The notes under the pieces were generated by a model. The model did no database searches. It saw only the letters and a list, made by a program, of their open reading frames with translations, and was not told the origin of the DNA. Of a stretch of DNA of 64,000 bases, positions 9,601 through 18,451 are shown piece after piece. Location: the NCBI RefSeq assembly GCF_000314995.1, contig NZ_BAEO01000055.1, forward strand, positions 1 to 64,000. The letters run 5' to 3'. Position 1 is the first letter of the stretch; each line of letters starts with the position of its first letter. This stretch comes from Paraglaciecola arctica BSs20135 (GTDB lineage Bacteria > Pseudomonadota > Gammaproteobacteria > Enterobacterales > Alteromonadaceae). The position numbers and the translations under genes were made by a program.

Positions 9601-10019
9601 TGGCTGCCGTCTTTGTCCATCACCCATAGGTTAGATAGTCCTCCTCGGTCAGAGATAAAGGCTATTTTTTCTCCGTCTGGACTAACAGCAGGGTGAATAT
9701 TCCATGCAAAATCTTGTGTCAGTGCCTTGGCTTTGCCCCCATCTAAAGCAACAACATAAATGTCGCCTAACATATCAAACACCAAACTCTTACCATCGGG
9801 AGTGATATCTAGACTAGACCAAGTGGTGTTGTCTGTATCGATTGATACAGTGGCTAAATCAAAAGGTGGATTAAGTACGTCCCAGTCTTGATTTTTCTGC
9901 TCTTGTTCAGCTGATGTTTGCTCATCTTCTTGCTCAGTTTGGCCAAACGTCAAAGTTGAAAAACATAGCACTGTGGCTAAACCCGCTGCTTGCAGCAGAT
10001 TTTTATTGAAGCGTGTCAT
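6672..10019 (-). CDS. Exported TolB-like beta-propeller/amidohydrolase fusion
   Basis: A 1115-residue protein with an N-terminal signal peptide (about 1-26, ending TFGQ). Residues about 50-650 carry repeated WD40-like/PD40 units with the TolB signature SPDGK..IAF (for example SPDGEKIAFIS, SPDGQYIAVS, SPDGKHLAFI). The C-terminal third, from about residue 680, is an amidohydrolase of the imidazolonepropionase/dihydroorotase type with GLIDAHAHGS (near 740) and later His residues in VDGHTGLEHS and HIGAHGQ. Such fusions are known in Alteromonadales and Shewanella; the substrate is unknown, perhaps a peptide or N-acyl amino acid. It is monocistronic, with its own terminator. Confidence 0.88.
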   Translation of the reverse strand: MTRFNKNLLQAAGLATVLCFSTLTFGQTEQEDEQTSAEQEQKNQDWDVLNPPFDLATVSIDTDNTTWSSLDITPDGKSLVFDMLGDIYVVALDGGKAKALTQDFAWNIHPAVSPDGEKIAFISDRGGLSNLWVMDKDGSHLKQLSKEKNNLIHSPKWSPDGQYIAVSKGIMSSRSIPAGEIWLYHHSGGDGLAIKKRVNGKKDQKNIADPAFSPDGKYLYFTQDVSGGSTFSYNRDPLKGIFAITRYELANGEEERFVSGTGGAVVPTPSPDGKHLAFIRRVKEKTVLFVKDLATGMEKPLYMDLERDMQEGFGSEGYFAYFDWTPDSKYIVFWTAGKFHKLTVKDQSIATIPVQVHAELKYADAVRFDVDVAPDSFPIKMTRWAQKSPDGKSILFQALGKLYVKNIKSGKTERLTKQNEHEELYPRYSNDGKNIVYTTWHDQELGSIRIIKARGGKGKVLTTTPGHYIEPSFSTDGKLVVYDKITGGYLLSPKYSVEPGIYVANVKSGETKRIAKSGSAPHFAGDNTRIYMTTSVSGSSYPETQLVSVDLNGEDKREHLYGADKVTEYRLSHDKKWVAFVHQYNAYVAPFVDTGKRVNIGPKMSSLPVKQISSRAGEYLTWSADNQSVSWYHGATFYERKLQDAFEFFANSPEELPEPVSEGIDLSFQQKADKPSGYKALVGGTVVTMRDANRQREVIENGVVLIKDNKIVEVGKSGDVSIPSETLLIDTKGKTILPGLIDAHAHGSQGSNEIIPQQNWSMYSSLAFGVTTIHDPSNDTTEIFSAAELQKAGKIVAPRIYSTGTILYGAEAVNYRAIINSYDDALFHIQRLKDTGAISVKSYNQPRRDTRQQILAAAKQLGMMVVPEGGGKFQQNISMLVDGHTGLEHSLPIAKGYDDLTALWSATKFGYTPTFVVSYGGMMGEEYFYDRTEVWKNPRLMRYTPSFLVDKRSIRRPTAPDNQYNHVAVAEYAKTLRDKGVSVHIGAHGQREGLAAHWELWLMNKGGFTPWEALRGGTIDGATHLGMDKQIGSIEVGKIADLMIIDGDVLNDIRRSEFVEYTVLNGRIYEAATMNEVGSKKQRKAFFFEQNNQLFMPKATQQAINAKAQKHHWVH

Positions 10020-10287
10020 AGTTAATTCCCTAGATTCTCATTGATTTTTATAGATTTATATTAAGACTGTGTCATTGGCGGCTGAAAATAAATACATTAG
10101 CATTATGGTTAATATCTGCAAGACAGGCTTTGAAAAATGTTAAAAACTAGCTGAGGCAGAGTGTATAGCTATCAACACAGTAACAGCTTCAATTCTTCAG
10201 TAGATATCTTATATGCTTGAGTAAAGCTCTAGAGTGTATAAGCATTATATGGCGTTATTAGCCTGGCACTTTAGTTGAAATAAATGT

Positions 10288-12510
10288 TTAACCAGTGCCG
10301 CTAATAATTTGAATTTGCGGAATATCGGTATCACCTTTTAACACTTTTAAAATGCCGTCTTGGGTGAGTGTCCGCATGCCATCTTTCATAGCCTGGGCTT
10401 TCATTTCGTGTACAGAGGCTTCTTTATATACCAGAGAGCGTAATTCCCCGGTCATGGATAACAATTCATGTACCCCAGTTCTGCCTCTATATCCGGTGTC
10501 TCCGCATTCATCACAGCCTTTGCCTTTAAATAACATTAGCGGTTCAGGTAAATTAAGCTCTGCAAGGTATTCTTCACCATATTGTCTTTTAATAAAGGCA
10601 ATATCCGACTCAGTTGCAGGGTATTTCTCTTTGCAATTCGGGCAGATGGTTCTGATCAAACGCTGGGCTAAAATACCCACACAAGCATCAGAGAAGTTGA
10701 CCGGATCAAGCCCCAAGTCCAACAAACGAGAAATGGTTTCTGGAGCTGAGTTGGTATGTAAAGTAGAAAATACTAAATGTCCGGTGAGAGAGGCCTCTAT
10801 GCCGGCATGTGCGGTTTCTTTATCACGCATTTCGCCAATTAGTATGATGTCTGGGTCGGCACGTAAAAATGCTCTTAATGCATTGGCGAACGTAAAACCA
10901 ATCTTAGCGCTGACTTGTACTTGTTGTAGGCCAGGTTGAGTTATTTCTACTGGGTCTTCTGCAGTCCAAATTTTCTTTTCTGGTGTATTGATGTGCCCTA
11001 AAACAGCATGCAAAGTAGTGGTTTTACCCGAACCCGTAGGTCCTACTACTAATATAATGCCGTGGGGTTTTTGCACTAACTCAAGAATTTTTTCGTGATT
11101 GCGTGGCGATAGATTTAGCTTACTCAAAGGCATTGCACCACCTGCAGCCAATATCCGCATAACTACACCTTCGCCGGCAATAGTTGGAATAGTCGCTACT
11201 CGGACTTCAATAAGTTGCCCCGACATTCTAAAGGACAGTTTGCCATCTTGTGGTACACGTTTTTCAGCAATGTTCAGATTCGACATGATTTTTATACGGG
11301 CAATCACGGCACTATGGTGCGATGCAGGTACTTGAGTAACATCTCTACATACTCCATCTATACGCATACGTACTCGAGTAGGTGCATTTTTTTCTGGATC
11401 AACATGAATATCAGAAGCATTTAAGCGTTTGGCATCATGTAAGACGCGACTAACCAACCTAACAACTGCAGGCGCGTCGTCTGACATTTCATCAGACTGT
11501 TCATCTAGTTCATCTGCGCTGGTGCCAATCTCATCAAGGATCTCGTCCATCGCACCTGGACCTGCACCGCCTCCTGACGCTTCCCCTAAATATTGCAGGA
11601 TGACATTGGGTAAGCTGACCGATATCTCGTAACTGTCTATACCTAACGCACTTTCAATTTCCATTAATAAAGTGGCATTATTTGGCTCTGCCATCAACAC
11701 AATAGGGTTATCTTTTACGTCTGCTAACACCGCAACAAAATTACGTTTAAGGTAAGAGAGATTCAGCTTACTGTCGCTTTGAAATAGGTGAAACTTATCA
11801 GGTAAATACGCAATATAAGGTACCTGATAGTGCACAGATAATGCATTGCCTAAGTCATCCTCAGGTACTCTGTGCTCAGATGTCAGACGTTGCACCAACT
11901 GTCTATTGTCATGACTGGATTCTTGAAGTTTCTTCAGCTCTTTTTCAGAAATAAGGTTGCGGTGTACTAAATAATCAAAGGGTTGACTGGTGCCGCCTAA
12001 TTCATAACGAAATTTTTTGCCCATGATTTCTGCGATGGCATTGGCAAGGTTAAGGTCGTCTTCGGTAAAAGCAGCATCTTTCTTATTGATGATCTGCATC
12101 ACGCCCATTAATACGCCAGAGTCGAGGATCGGAATACAAATAATATTCCGAGTCTTAAAGGTGGAGCCTTTATCGAACTTATCGGCGAAGTTTAAGCGTT
12201 TATGGATACTAGCTAGTTCTTCTTTATTATATGGGTCATTAATAATGAGGGGTAATTGGCTTAGTGCTACGTAACCGGCAATAGACATCGGGCTAATAGG
12301 CACTTTGATTTCACGGGTTTCTTTACCTGTTTTAAAACGAGCTACCAAATCTTGGTGCTGCCTGCGGCGCTGGAAAATACTCATACGTTCGGCATCAAAT
12401 AAACCCAATACGAAGGGCTCTAACTTGTGATACGCATCCATAAGAGAAGGATACGTCTTAAGCAACTGGTTAATTCGGTCGAGATGATTTTGATTAAGTT
12501 CGGCATTCAT
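10288..12510 (-). CDS. PilB/GspE-type secretion or pilus ATPase with N-terminal GAF domain
   Basis: Cytosolic hexameric ATPase of the type II secretion/type IV pilus class, 740 residues. Order: GAF-like domain (about 15-170, containing GVMQIINKKD), an MshEN-like region (about 180-310), an acidic Gly-rich linker (about 315-345), then the ATPase with Walker A GPTGSGKTTT (near 491), Walker B LIGEMRD (near 557), the His box GHLVFSTLHTN, and a tetracysteine zinc site (CPNC near 622 and CDEC near 665). No pilC, pilD, pilin or gsp gene is nearby, so it is an orphan motor. The GAF domain suggests ligand or redox control. Which machine it powers is not visible. Confidence 0.88.
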   Translation of the reverse strand: MNAELNQNHLDRINQLLKTYPSLMDAYHKLEPFVLGLFDAERMSIFQRRRQHQDLVARFKTGKETREIKVPISPMSIAGYVALSQLPLIINDPYNKEELASIHKRLNFADKFDKGSTFKTRNIICIPILDSGVLMGVMQIINKKDAAFTEDDLNLANAIAEIMGKKFRYELGGTSQPFDYLVHRNLISEKELKKLQESSHDNRQLVQRLTSEHRVPEDDLGNALSVHYQVPYIAYLPDKFHLFQSDSKLNLSYLKRNFVAVLADVKDNPIVLMAEPNNATLLMEIESALGIDSYEISVSLPNVILQYLGEASGGGAGPGAMDEILDEIGTSADELDEQSDEMSDDAPAVVRLVSRVLHDAKRLNASDIHVDPEKNAPTRVRMRIDGVCRDVTQVPASHHSAVIARIKIMSNLNIAEKRVPQDGKLSFRMSGQLIEVRVATIPTIAGEGVVMRILAAGGAMPLSKLNLSPRNHEKILELVQKPHGIILVVGPTGSGKTTTLHAVLGHINTPEKKIWTAEDPVEITQPGLQQVQVSAKIGFTFANALRAFLRADPDIILIGEMRDKETAHAGIEASLTGHLVFSTLHTNSAPETISRLLDLGLDPVNFSDACVGILAQRLIRTICPNCKEKYPATESDIAFIKRQYGEEYLAELNLPEPLMLFKGKGCDECGDTGYRGRTGVHELLSMTGELRSLVYKEASVHEMKAQAMKDGMRTLTQDGILKVLKGDTDIPQIQIISGTG

Positions 12511-12745
12511 ATAGTTGCTTAATGTACTTCTAGGCTATTGTATTTTCTTATATTGGAAACCTTACTATAACTGACGCGCTACAGACAGCAAATAGCTTTT
12601 ACTGTTACTAGCATTGTTAGCTATAGAAAAAGGCTGGCAAATCATGGATTACAAATATTTCTGCTTGCTGTGCGGATACTCTAATATATAGATCATACAT
12701 TCATAAACAGTTGTTAAGTAGCGACCATATGACTGAGTTATGTCT
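12511..12745. other. Intergenic DNA upstream of the S10 promoter
   Basis: AT-rich, with no open frame, repeat or strong hairpin that I can support. It should hold the leftward promoter of the orphan PilB-like gene, but no convincing -35/-10 pair was seen. Confidence 0.3.
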
Positions 12746-12746
12746 A

Positions 12747-12778
12747 ATTTGATATTCTCTCTTGCATAAATATCAAAT
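12747..12778. promoter_or_regulatory. Perfect 10-bp inverted repeat spanning the S10 promoter
   Basis: ATTTGATATT (12747-12756) and its exact complement AATATCAAAT (12769-12778) flank 12 nt that contain the -35 hexamer of the S10 promoter. The right arm fills the promoter spacer. The geometry is that of an operator where a dimeric regulator would block RNA polymerase. I know no such site for S10 operons. Confidence 0.45.
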
Positions 12779-12789
12779 CTGTATATAAT
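12762..12789 (+). promoter_or_regulatory. S10 operon promoter
   Basis: TTGCAT (12762-12767) and TATAAT (12784-12789) are 16 nt apart, followed by the GC-rich discriminator TCGCGCCC typical of growth-rate and ppGpp-controlled ribosomal promoters. It lies about 190 nt upstream of rpsJ, leaving a long leader as in Escherichia coli. Confidence 0.75.
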
Positions 12790-12907
12790 TCGCGCCCACT
12801 GATTCTTCGGAACAAGTGCATTTGGTTAGAATTGAGGTGCTTTTACTGATATTCAATATACAACCAAATAACAACAGGGCCCTAATATTGGGTCAGCAGT
12901 ATACATG

Positions 12908-12952
12908 CATCCTCCTATCAAATAATAATTGATGGTGTGGATGATTTTTTTT
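12908..12952 (+). promoter_or_regulatory. S10 leader attenuator hairpin (candidate L4 target)
   Basis: CATCC (12908-12912) pairs with GGATG (12939-12943), with an inner ATCA/TGAT stem, and is followed directly by eight T (12945-12952). This hairpin plus U run, about 25 nt before rpsJ, matches the position of the attenuator in the E. coli S10 leader where L4 represses its own operon. L4 control here is inference from that precedent. Confidence 0.6.
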
Positions 12953-12973
12953 GTTCTTTCGATTGGAGCTTAA

Positions 12974-13288
<315 letters not shown>

Positions 13289-13305
13289 CAAGAGAGGGTT
13301 TTAAC

Positions 13306-13944
13306 ATGGCGATAGGACTTATCGGTCGTAAAGTAGGTATGACTCGCATCTTCACTGAAGATGGTGTGTCTATTCCTGTGACTGTTATAGAAGCCACCCC
13401 GAATCGTGTGACTCAGTTACGTACTGACGAAACTGACGGGTATAAAGCGCTTCAAGTCACCGCTGGCGAGAAAAAAGCTAGCCGCGTTAATAAAGCTGCA
13501 GCAGGTCATTTTGCTAAAGCTGGCGTGGAAGCAGGCCGCGGTTTATGGGAATTCCGTTTAGACAACAATGAAGGTGAAGGCATAGAAGTTGGCAGTGAAA
13601 TTACTGTTGAAATTTTTGCAGACACTAAAATGGTTGACGTTGTCGGAACTTCTAAAGGTAAAGGTTTCCAAGGTGCTATTAAGCGCTGGAACTTTAGCCA
13701 CCAACGTAACACACATGGTAACTCATTGTCGCATCGTGCACCTGGTTCGATTGGTCAAAACCAATCACCTGGTAAAGTTTTCAAAGGTAAGAAAATGGCC
13801 GGTCAGATGGGTAACAAACGTGTAACTATGCAGTCTTTGGACGTAGTCAGAGTTGATACTGAGAACAACCTTTTATTAGTTAAAGGTACAGTTCCTGGTG
13901 CTCCTGGTGGCGATGTCATTATCAAAGCTGCTATCAAAGCGTAA
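13306..13944 (+). CDS. rplC: 50S ribosomal protein L3
   Basis: 212-residue primary 23S rRNA-binding protein near the peptidyl transferase centre. It starts [20 protein letters not shown] and contains the [15 protein letters not shown] loop, which carries the Gln methylated by PrmB in E. coli. It follows rpsJ by 17 nt with its own GAGAGGG ribosome-binding site. Confidence 0.98.
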   Translation: MAIGLIGRKVGMTRIFTEDGVSIPVTVIEATPNRVTQLRTDETDGYKALQVTAGEKKASRVNKAAAGHFAKAGVEAGRGLWEFRLDNNEGEGIEVGSEITVEIFADTKMVDVVGTSKGKGFQGAIKRWNFSHQRNTHGNSLSHRAPGSIGQNQSPGKVFKGKKMAGQMGNKRVTMQSLDVVRVDTENNLLLVKGTVPGAPGGDVIIKAAIKA

Positions 13945-13962
13945 CGTCTGGGGAGTTAAGTG

Positions 13963-14568
13963 ATGGAATTAGTATTGAAAGACGCGAAAAGCGCTCTTGA
14001 AGTATCCGAAGCAACCTTTGGACGTGATTTTAACGAAGCACTAGTACATCAAGTAGTAGTAGCATTCGGTGCTGGAGCTCGTCAGGGTTCTAAAGCGCAA
14101 AAAACACGCTCTGAAGTACGCGGTGGTGGTGCCAAACCTTGGCGTCAAAAAGGAACAGGTCGTGCCCGTGCTGGTACAATCCGTAGTCCTATCTGGCGTT
14201 CTGGTGGTGTAACTTTTGCAGCTAAGCCACAGGATCACAGCCAAAAGGTTAACAAAAAGATGTACCGTGGTGCTATTCAAAGCATCCTTTCAGAATTGGT
14301 ACGTCAAGAACGTTTAATCGTGGTTGAAAAATTTGCAGTTGAAACTCCAAAAACTAAAGAATTAATTTCTAAGTTAAAAGAGCTTGAACTTAAAGATGTA
14401 CTTATTGTGACATCAGAAGTTGATGAGAACTTGTTCTTGTCAGCACGTAACTTGTATAAAGTTGACGTTCGTGATGTTCAGGGTATTGACCCAGTAAGTC
14501 TTATTGCATTCGAAAAAGTATTGATGACTGCTGATGCAGTTAAACAATTAGAGGAGTCGCTAGCATGA
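13963..14568 (+). CDS. rplD: 50S ribosomal protein L4, operon autoregulator
   Basis: 201-residue rRNA-binding protein lining the exit tunnel and, in E. coli, the repressor of the S10 operon acting on the leader. The start chosen is ATG at 13963 ([16 protein letters not shown]), because it matches the family N-terminus and lies 8 nt after GGGGAG. A GTG codon immediately upstream at 13960 is in frame but unlikely. It overlaps rplW by 4 nt, suggesting translational coupling. Confidence 0.98.
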   Translation: MELVLKDAKSALEVSEATFGRDFNEALVHQVVVAFGAGARQGSKAQKTRSEVRGGGAKPWRQKGTGRARAGTIRSPIWRSGGVTFAAKPQDHSQKVNKKMYRGAIQSILSELVRQERLIVVEKFAVETPKTKELISKLKELELKDVLIVTSEVDENLFLSARNLYKVDVRDVQGIDPVSLIAFEKVLMTADAVKQLEESLA

Positions 14569-14867
14569 TAAATGAAGAGCGTCTACTTAAGGTGCTACTA
14601 GCACCACATGTTTCTGAAAAAGCAACGCTAGCTGCCGAGACAAACAACACTGTTGTTTTGAAAGTAGTCAAAGATGCGAACAAAGAAGAAATCAAAGCGG
14701 CAGTTGAAAAATTGTTCGAAGTTGAAGTTGACTCTGTTCGTACCCTAAACGTGAAGGGTAAAACCAAGCGTCATGGTGCATCATTTGGCAAGCGTAAAGA
14801 CTGGAAAAAAGCTTACGTTGTGCTTAAAGAAGGTCAAGACATCGACTTTACTGGCAGCGAAGGCTAA
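14565..14867 (+). CDS. rplW: 50S ribosomal protein L23
   Basis: 100-residue protein at the tunnel exit, docking site for trigger factor and SRP. It starts [20 protein letters not shown]. The ATG overlaps the rplD stop in the ATGA arrangement. The GKTKRHG loop extends into the tunnel. Confidence 0.98.
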   Translation: MINEERLLKVLLAPHVSEKATLAAETNNTVVLKVVKDANKEEIKAAVEKLFEVEVDSVRTLNVKGKTKRHGASFGKRKDWKKAYVVLKEGQDIDFTGSEG

Positions 14868-14881
14868 GAAGGGGATTAGAT

Positions 14882-15706
14882 ATGCCATTATTAAAAGCTA
14901 AACCGACTTCTCCTGGTCGTCGTCACGTAGTTCAGGTTGTTAACCATGATCTACACAAAGGCGCACCTTATGCTCCTTTGCTTGAAAAAAACAGCAAGTC
15001 TGGTGGTCGTAACAACAATGGTCGCATTACCGTGCGTCATATTGGTGGCGGTCACAAGCATCATTATCGTGTTATCGATTTTAAACGTAACAAAGATGGC
15101 ATTCCAGCCAAAATTGAACGTTTAGAATATGATCCAAACCGTTCTGCAAACATCTGTTTGGTGTTATATGCAGATGGTGAGCGTCGTTATATTTTAGCGC
15201 CTAAAGGTGCTAAAGCAGGCGATGCAATCCAGTCAGGTTCTGATGCGCCGATTAAAGCAGGTAATACTTTGCCAATGCGTAACATTCCAGTAGGTACTAC
15301 GGTACACGCTATTGAAATGAAGCCAGGTAAAGGTGCCCAAATTGCTCGTTCTGCAGGTACTTATGCACAGATCCTAGCGCGTGCCGAGGGTTATGTAACT
15401 CTTCGTCTACGTTCTGGTGAAGTTCGTCGAGTATTAGCAGATTGCCGTGCCACTATTGGCGAAATCGGTAATGCAGAACATATGCTACGTTCACTTGGTA
15501 AAGCCGGTGCGAACAGATGGCGCGGTATCCGCCCAACTGTACGTGGTGTTGCCATGAACCCTGTTGATCACCCACATGGTGGTGGTGAAGGTCGTACCTC
15601 TGGTGGCCGTCATCCTGTTTCACCTTGGGGCGTTCCAACTAAGGGCAAGAAAACACGTAGTAACAAGCGTACTGATAAATTAATCGTACGTCGTCGTAAT
15701 AAGTAA
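14882..15706 (+). CDS. rplB: 50S ribosomal protein L2
   Basis: 274-residue protein required for subunit joining and peptidyl transferase activity. It shows [19 protein letters not shown] near the N-terminus and the conserved C-terminal [14 protein letters not shown] with the essential His. Length and sequence are ordinary; GGGGATTAG lies before the start. Confidence 0.98.
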   Translation: MPLLKAKPTSPGRRHVVQVVNHDLHKGAPYAPLLEKNSKSGGRNNNGRITVRHIGGGHKHHYRVIDFKRNKDGIPAKIERLEYDPNRSANICLVLYADGERRYILAPKGAKAGDAIQSGSDAPIKAGNTLPMRNIPVGTTVHAIEMKPGKGAQIARSAGTYAQILARAEGYVTLRLRSGEVRRVLADCRATIGEIGNAEHMLRSLGKAGANRWRGIRPTVRGVAMNPVDHPHGGGEGRTSGGRHPVSPWGVPTKGKKTRSNKRTDKLIVRRRNK

Positions 15707-15721
15707 CAGCGAGGATTCACC

Positions 15722-15997
15722 ATGCCACGTTCTCTCAAGAAGGGTCCTTTCATAGACCTACACTTGCTGAAGAAGGTTGAGGCTGCAGTGGAGAAAGGCG
15801 AGAAAAAACCAATAAAGACTTGGTCTCGTCGCTCTATGATCATCCCAGATATGATTGGGTTGACCATTGCAGTCCATAACGGTCGCCAACACGTTCCTGT
15901 ATTTGTCAGTGACGAAATGGTCGGCCATAAATTGGGCGAATTTGCTCCAACGCGTACTTACCGTGGCCATGTCGCGGATAAGAAAGCCAAGAGATAG
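15722..15997 (+). CDS. rpsS: 30S ribosomal protein S19
   Basis: 91-residue protein of the 30S head, contacting the A-site and S13. It starts [18 protein letters not shown] and contains [15 protein letters not shown] and [16 protein letters not shown], both family signatures. Confidence 0.98.
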   Translation: MPRSLKKGPFIDLHLLKKVEAAVEKGEKKPIKTWSRRSMIIPDMIGLTIAVHNGRQHVPVFVSDEMVGHKLGEFAPTRTYRGHVADKKAKR

Positions 15998-16007
15998 GAA
16001 ATAGATT

Positions 16008-16340
16008 ATGGAAGCTTTTGCTAAACATCGTCATGCTCGTACCTCTGCTCAGAAGGCTCGCTTGGTAGCAGATCAAATTCGTGGTTTACACGTTGAAAAA
16101 GCCCTTGAGGTGCTGTCTTACAGCCCTAAAAAAGGTGCCGATCTAGTCAAGAAAGTACTAGAGTCAGCGATTGCGAACGCCGAACATAACGAAGGTGCAG
16201 ATATTGACGAATTGTTAGTATCTAAAATCTTTGTTGACGAAGGTCCAACTATGAAGCGTATCAAGCCTAGAGCCAAAGGCCGTGCTGATCGTATATTGAA
16301 GCGTAGCAGTCACATCACTGTTGTTGTGTCTGATAACTAG
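16008..16340 (+). CDS. rplV: 50S ribosomal protein L22
   Basis: 110-residue protein whose beta hairpin lines the exit tunnel and where macrolide-resistance mutations occur in other species. The hairpin tip region reads [19 protein letters not shown]. The start [20 protein letters not shown] is the normal one; it lies 10 nt after rpsS. Confidence 0.98.
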   Translation: MEAFAKHRHARTSAQKARLVADQIRGLHVEKALEVLSYSPKKGADLVKKVLESAIANAEHNEGADIDELLVSKIFVDEGPTMKRIKPRAKGRADRILKRSSHITVVVSDN

Positions 16341-16349
16341 GAGAAAGTA

Positions 16350-17051
16350 ATGGGACAGAAGGTACATCCTACAGGTATACGCCTGGGTATCAGCAAACCA
16401 TGGACATCTACCTGGTACGCTAATACTGCAGATTATGCAGATAACCTGTTTAATGATCATCAGGTACGTCAGTATCTGACTAAGGCACTTAAAACTGCTT
16501 CACTTTCGAAAATCGTTATCGAACGTCCAGCGAAAAGCATTCGTGTGACTATTCACACTGCTCGCCCTGGTGTTGTTATCGGTAAAAAAGGTGAAGACGT
16601 TGAGAAGCTACGTAAGTATGTATCTAAGCTAGCCGGTGTGCCAGCTCAGATCAACATTGCTGAAGTACGCAAGCCAGAATTAGACGGACAACTTGTTGCA
16701 GATAGTATTGCTAGCCAATTAGAACGTCGCGTAATGTTTCGTCGTGCTATGAAGCGTGCAGTGCAAAATGCAATGCGAATTGGTGCTAAAGGTATCAAAG
16801 TTCAAGTAAGCGGCCGTTTAGGCGGAGCTGAAATTGCACGAGCCGAATGGTATCGTGAAGGTCGTGTTCCATTACACACTTTCCGTGCTGACATCGACTA
16901 TGCAACGTCAGAAGCTGCTACAACTTACGGTATCATTGGCGTAAAAGTATGGATCTTCAAAGGTGAAGTATTAGGTGGCATGCCACTTACTCACGAGCAG
17001 CCCGCTGCCGCACCTAAGAAGAAAGGCCGTGCTCCTAAGCGTGAGGGCTAA
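16350..17051 (+). CDS. rpsC: 30S ribosomal protein S3
   Basis: 233-residue protein at the mRNA entry channel, with helicase activity together with S4. It starts [14 protein letters not shown]. The KH domain carries the GxxG loop GKKG (in [16 protein letters not shown]). The tail is basic. It is followed 2 nt later by rplP. Confidence 0.98.
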   Translation: MGQKVHPTGIRLGISKPWTSTWYANTADYADNLFNDHQVRQYLTKALKTASLSKIVIERPAKSIRVTIHTARPGVVIGKKGEDVEKLRKYVSKLAGVPAQINIAEVRKPELDGQLVADSIASQLERRVMFRRAMKRAVQNAMRIGAKGIKVQVSGRLGGAEIARAEWYREGRVPLHTFRADIDYATSEAATTYGIIGVKVWIFKGEVLGGMPLTHEQPAAAPKKKGRAPKREG

Positions 17052-17053
17052 TT

Positions 17054-17464
17054 ATGTTACAACCTAAACGTATGAAGTTTCGTAAAATGCACAAAGGTCG
17101 CAACCGTGGTTTAGCCTCGGGTGACAGTGTAAGTTTCGGAACTTACGGACTTAAATCCGTAGGACGTGGTCGAATGACTGCGCGCCAAATCGAAGCAGCT
17201 CGTCGTGCAATGACACGTGCCGTTAAACGTCAAGGTAAAATTTGGATACGAGTTTTCCCTGACAAGCCAATTACTGAGAAGCCTCTAGAAGTGCGTCAAG
17301 GTAAAGGTAAAGGTAACGTTGAATACTGGGTATGCCAAATTCAGCCAGGTCGTGTTTTATACGAAATGGAAGGTGTTCCAGAAGAAGTAGCACGCGAAGC
17401 GTTTGCATTGGCAGCTTCAAAACTGCCCTTTAAAACAACTTTCGTAACTCGGACGGTGATGTAA
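17054..17464 (+). CDS. rplP: 50S ribosomal protein L16
   Basis: 136-residue protein near the A-site tRNA and the last large-subunit assembly step. It starts [19 protein letters not shown]. It contains the Arg (in [15 protein letters not shown]) near the hydroxylated position known from E. coli. Its stop overlaps the rpmC start by one base. Confidence 0.98.
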   Translation: MLQPKRMKFRKMHKGRNRGLASGDSVSFGTYGLKSVGRGRMTARQIEAARRAMTRAVKRQGKIWIRVFPDKPITEKPLEVRQGKGKGNVEYWVCQIQPGRVLYEMEGVPEEVAREAFALAASKLPFKTTFVTRTVM

Positions 17465-17667
17465 TGAAAGCCACAGAACTGAAAGAAAAGAGCGTAGAAG
17501 AATTGAACGCAGAGCTACTTAGCTTGCTTCGTGAACAATTCAACTTGCGTATGCAAGCGAGCACAGGTCAGCTTGAAAAAACTGACGGTCTTCGTAAAGT
17601 GCGTCGCACTATCGCGCGTGTTAAAACCATTCTGACTGAAAAGTCTGCAGCCCCAGTAGGAGCGTAA
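17464..17667 (+). CDS. rpmC: 50S ribosomal protein L29
   Basis: 67-residue helical hairpin protein next to L23 at the exit tunnel. It starts [19 protein letters not shown]. The tail after ARVKTIL is a few residues longer than the 63-residue E. coli protein. It shares its first base with the rplP stop codon. Confidence 0.97.
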   Translation: MKATELKEKSVEELNAELLSLLREQFNLRMQASTGQLEKTDGLRKVRRTIARVKTILTEKSAAPVGA

Positions 17668-17668
17668 G

Positions 17669-17920
17669 ATGACTGAACAAACATTTCGTACAGTACAAGG
17701 TCGTGTGGTTAGCAACAAAATGGAGAAATCCATCACTGTTGCAGTAGAACGTAAAGTGAAGCACCCAATTTATGGGAAATTCATCAAACGCACTACTAAG
17801 CTACACGCACATGACGAAACTAACCAATGTAATCAAGGTGACGTAGTAACAATACGTGAATGTCGTCCTTTATCTAAGTCCAAAAACTGGACGTTAGTGG
17901 AAGTTATTACTAAAGCATAA
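17669..17920 (+). CDS. rpsQ: 30S ribosomal protein S17
   Basis: 83-residue primary 16S rRNA-binding protein, last gene of the operon. It shows [20 protein letters not shown] and the conserved [13 protein letters not shown] strong terminator follows 25 nt later, as at the end of the E. coli S10 operon, but no spc operon comes next. Confidence 0.98.
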   Translation: MTEQTFRTVQGRVVSNKMEKSITVAVERKVKHPIYGKFIKRTTKLHAHDETNQCNQGDVVTIRECRPLSKSKNWTLVEVITKA

Positions 17921-17944
17921 TTGTTTTAGTAAAAAAATCGAAAT

Positions 17945-17976
17945 GGCGCTACCCGCAAGGTTAGCGCCTTTTTTTT
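17945..17976 (+). terminator. S10 operon terminator
   Basis: GGCGCTA (17945-17951) pairs with TAGCGCC (17962-17968), with inner CC/GG, and is followed by eight T. A textbook intrinsic terminator right after rpsQ. Confidence 0.92.
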
Positions 17977-18073
17977 GCCATTTTTTAAGTGTTTTATACC
18001 AAACAATACAGGGATAGGGTTTATTTTCGAAATTGTGTCAGGTGTGATGCTTATACCAAACTCAGGTTACTTA

Positions 18074-18451
18074 TTAAAGTTCCGGGGGCTCGCAGCTGAT
18101 GTTGACCAGGAGTTTGGTAGTTCCACTTTGGTCATGCCTCACATAACAGTTGCTATCTCTTGAGAGTAATGAAAATGTGTCTGCTTGGTCTACTTCTCGT
18201 CCATTAAGAAGCTTGCCTCGGCTATCTTTAGACTGAATACGCTCAATAATGACAGTACTTTGTTCAGTAAATGCATTATCCGCGAGCTTTATGGGTTGGC
18301 TATTCAGTAACTCACCTATCGCGTTTTCTATTATCTTTCGACTTTCTGCTGAGGGCTGTGTTAACAATGCCTCAGCAGGTGGCAAAGGTAGGGGGGCTAA
18401 GCAACTACTCAAGATAAAGAGGGCAATAATGATAAGCAGTGTTTCTCTCAT
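18074..18451 (-). CDS. Small lipoprotein of unknown function
   Basis: 125 residues with a lipoprotein signal ending in the lipobox LSSC, so it should be lipidated and held in the envelope. The mature part is short, without a recognised domain, and has two Cys near the end (NCYV and SCEPP) that could form a disulfide. Its start overlaps the stop of the S41 peptidase gene by 4 nt (ATGA), so the two are translationally coupled and probably work together. No closer functional guess is supported. Confidence 0.72.
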   Translation of the reverse strand: MRETLLIIIALFILSSCLAPLPLPPAEALLTQPSAESRKIIENAIGELLNSQPIKLADNAFTEQSTVIIERIQSKDSRGKLLNGREVDQADTFSLLSRDSNCYVRHDQSGTTKLLVNISCEPPEL

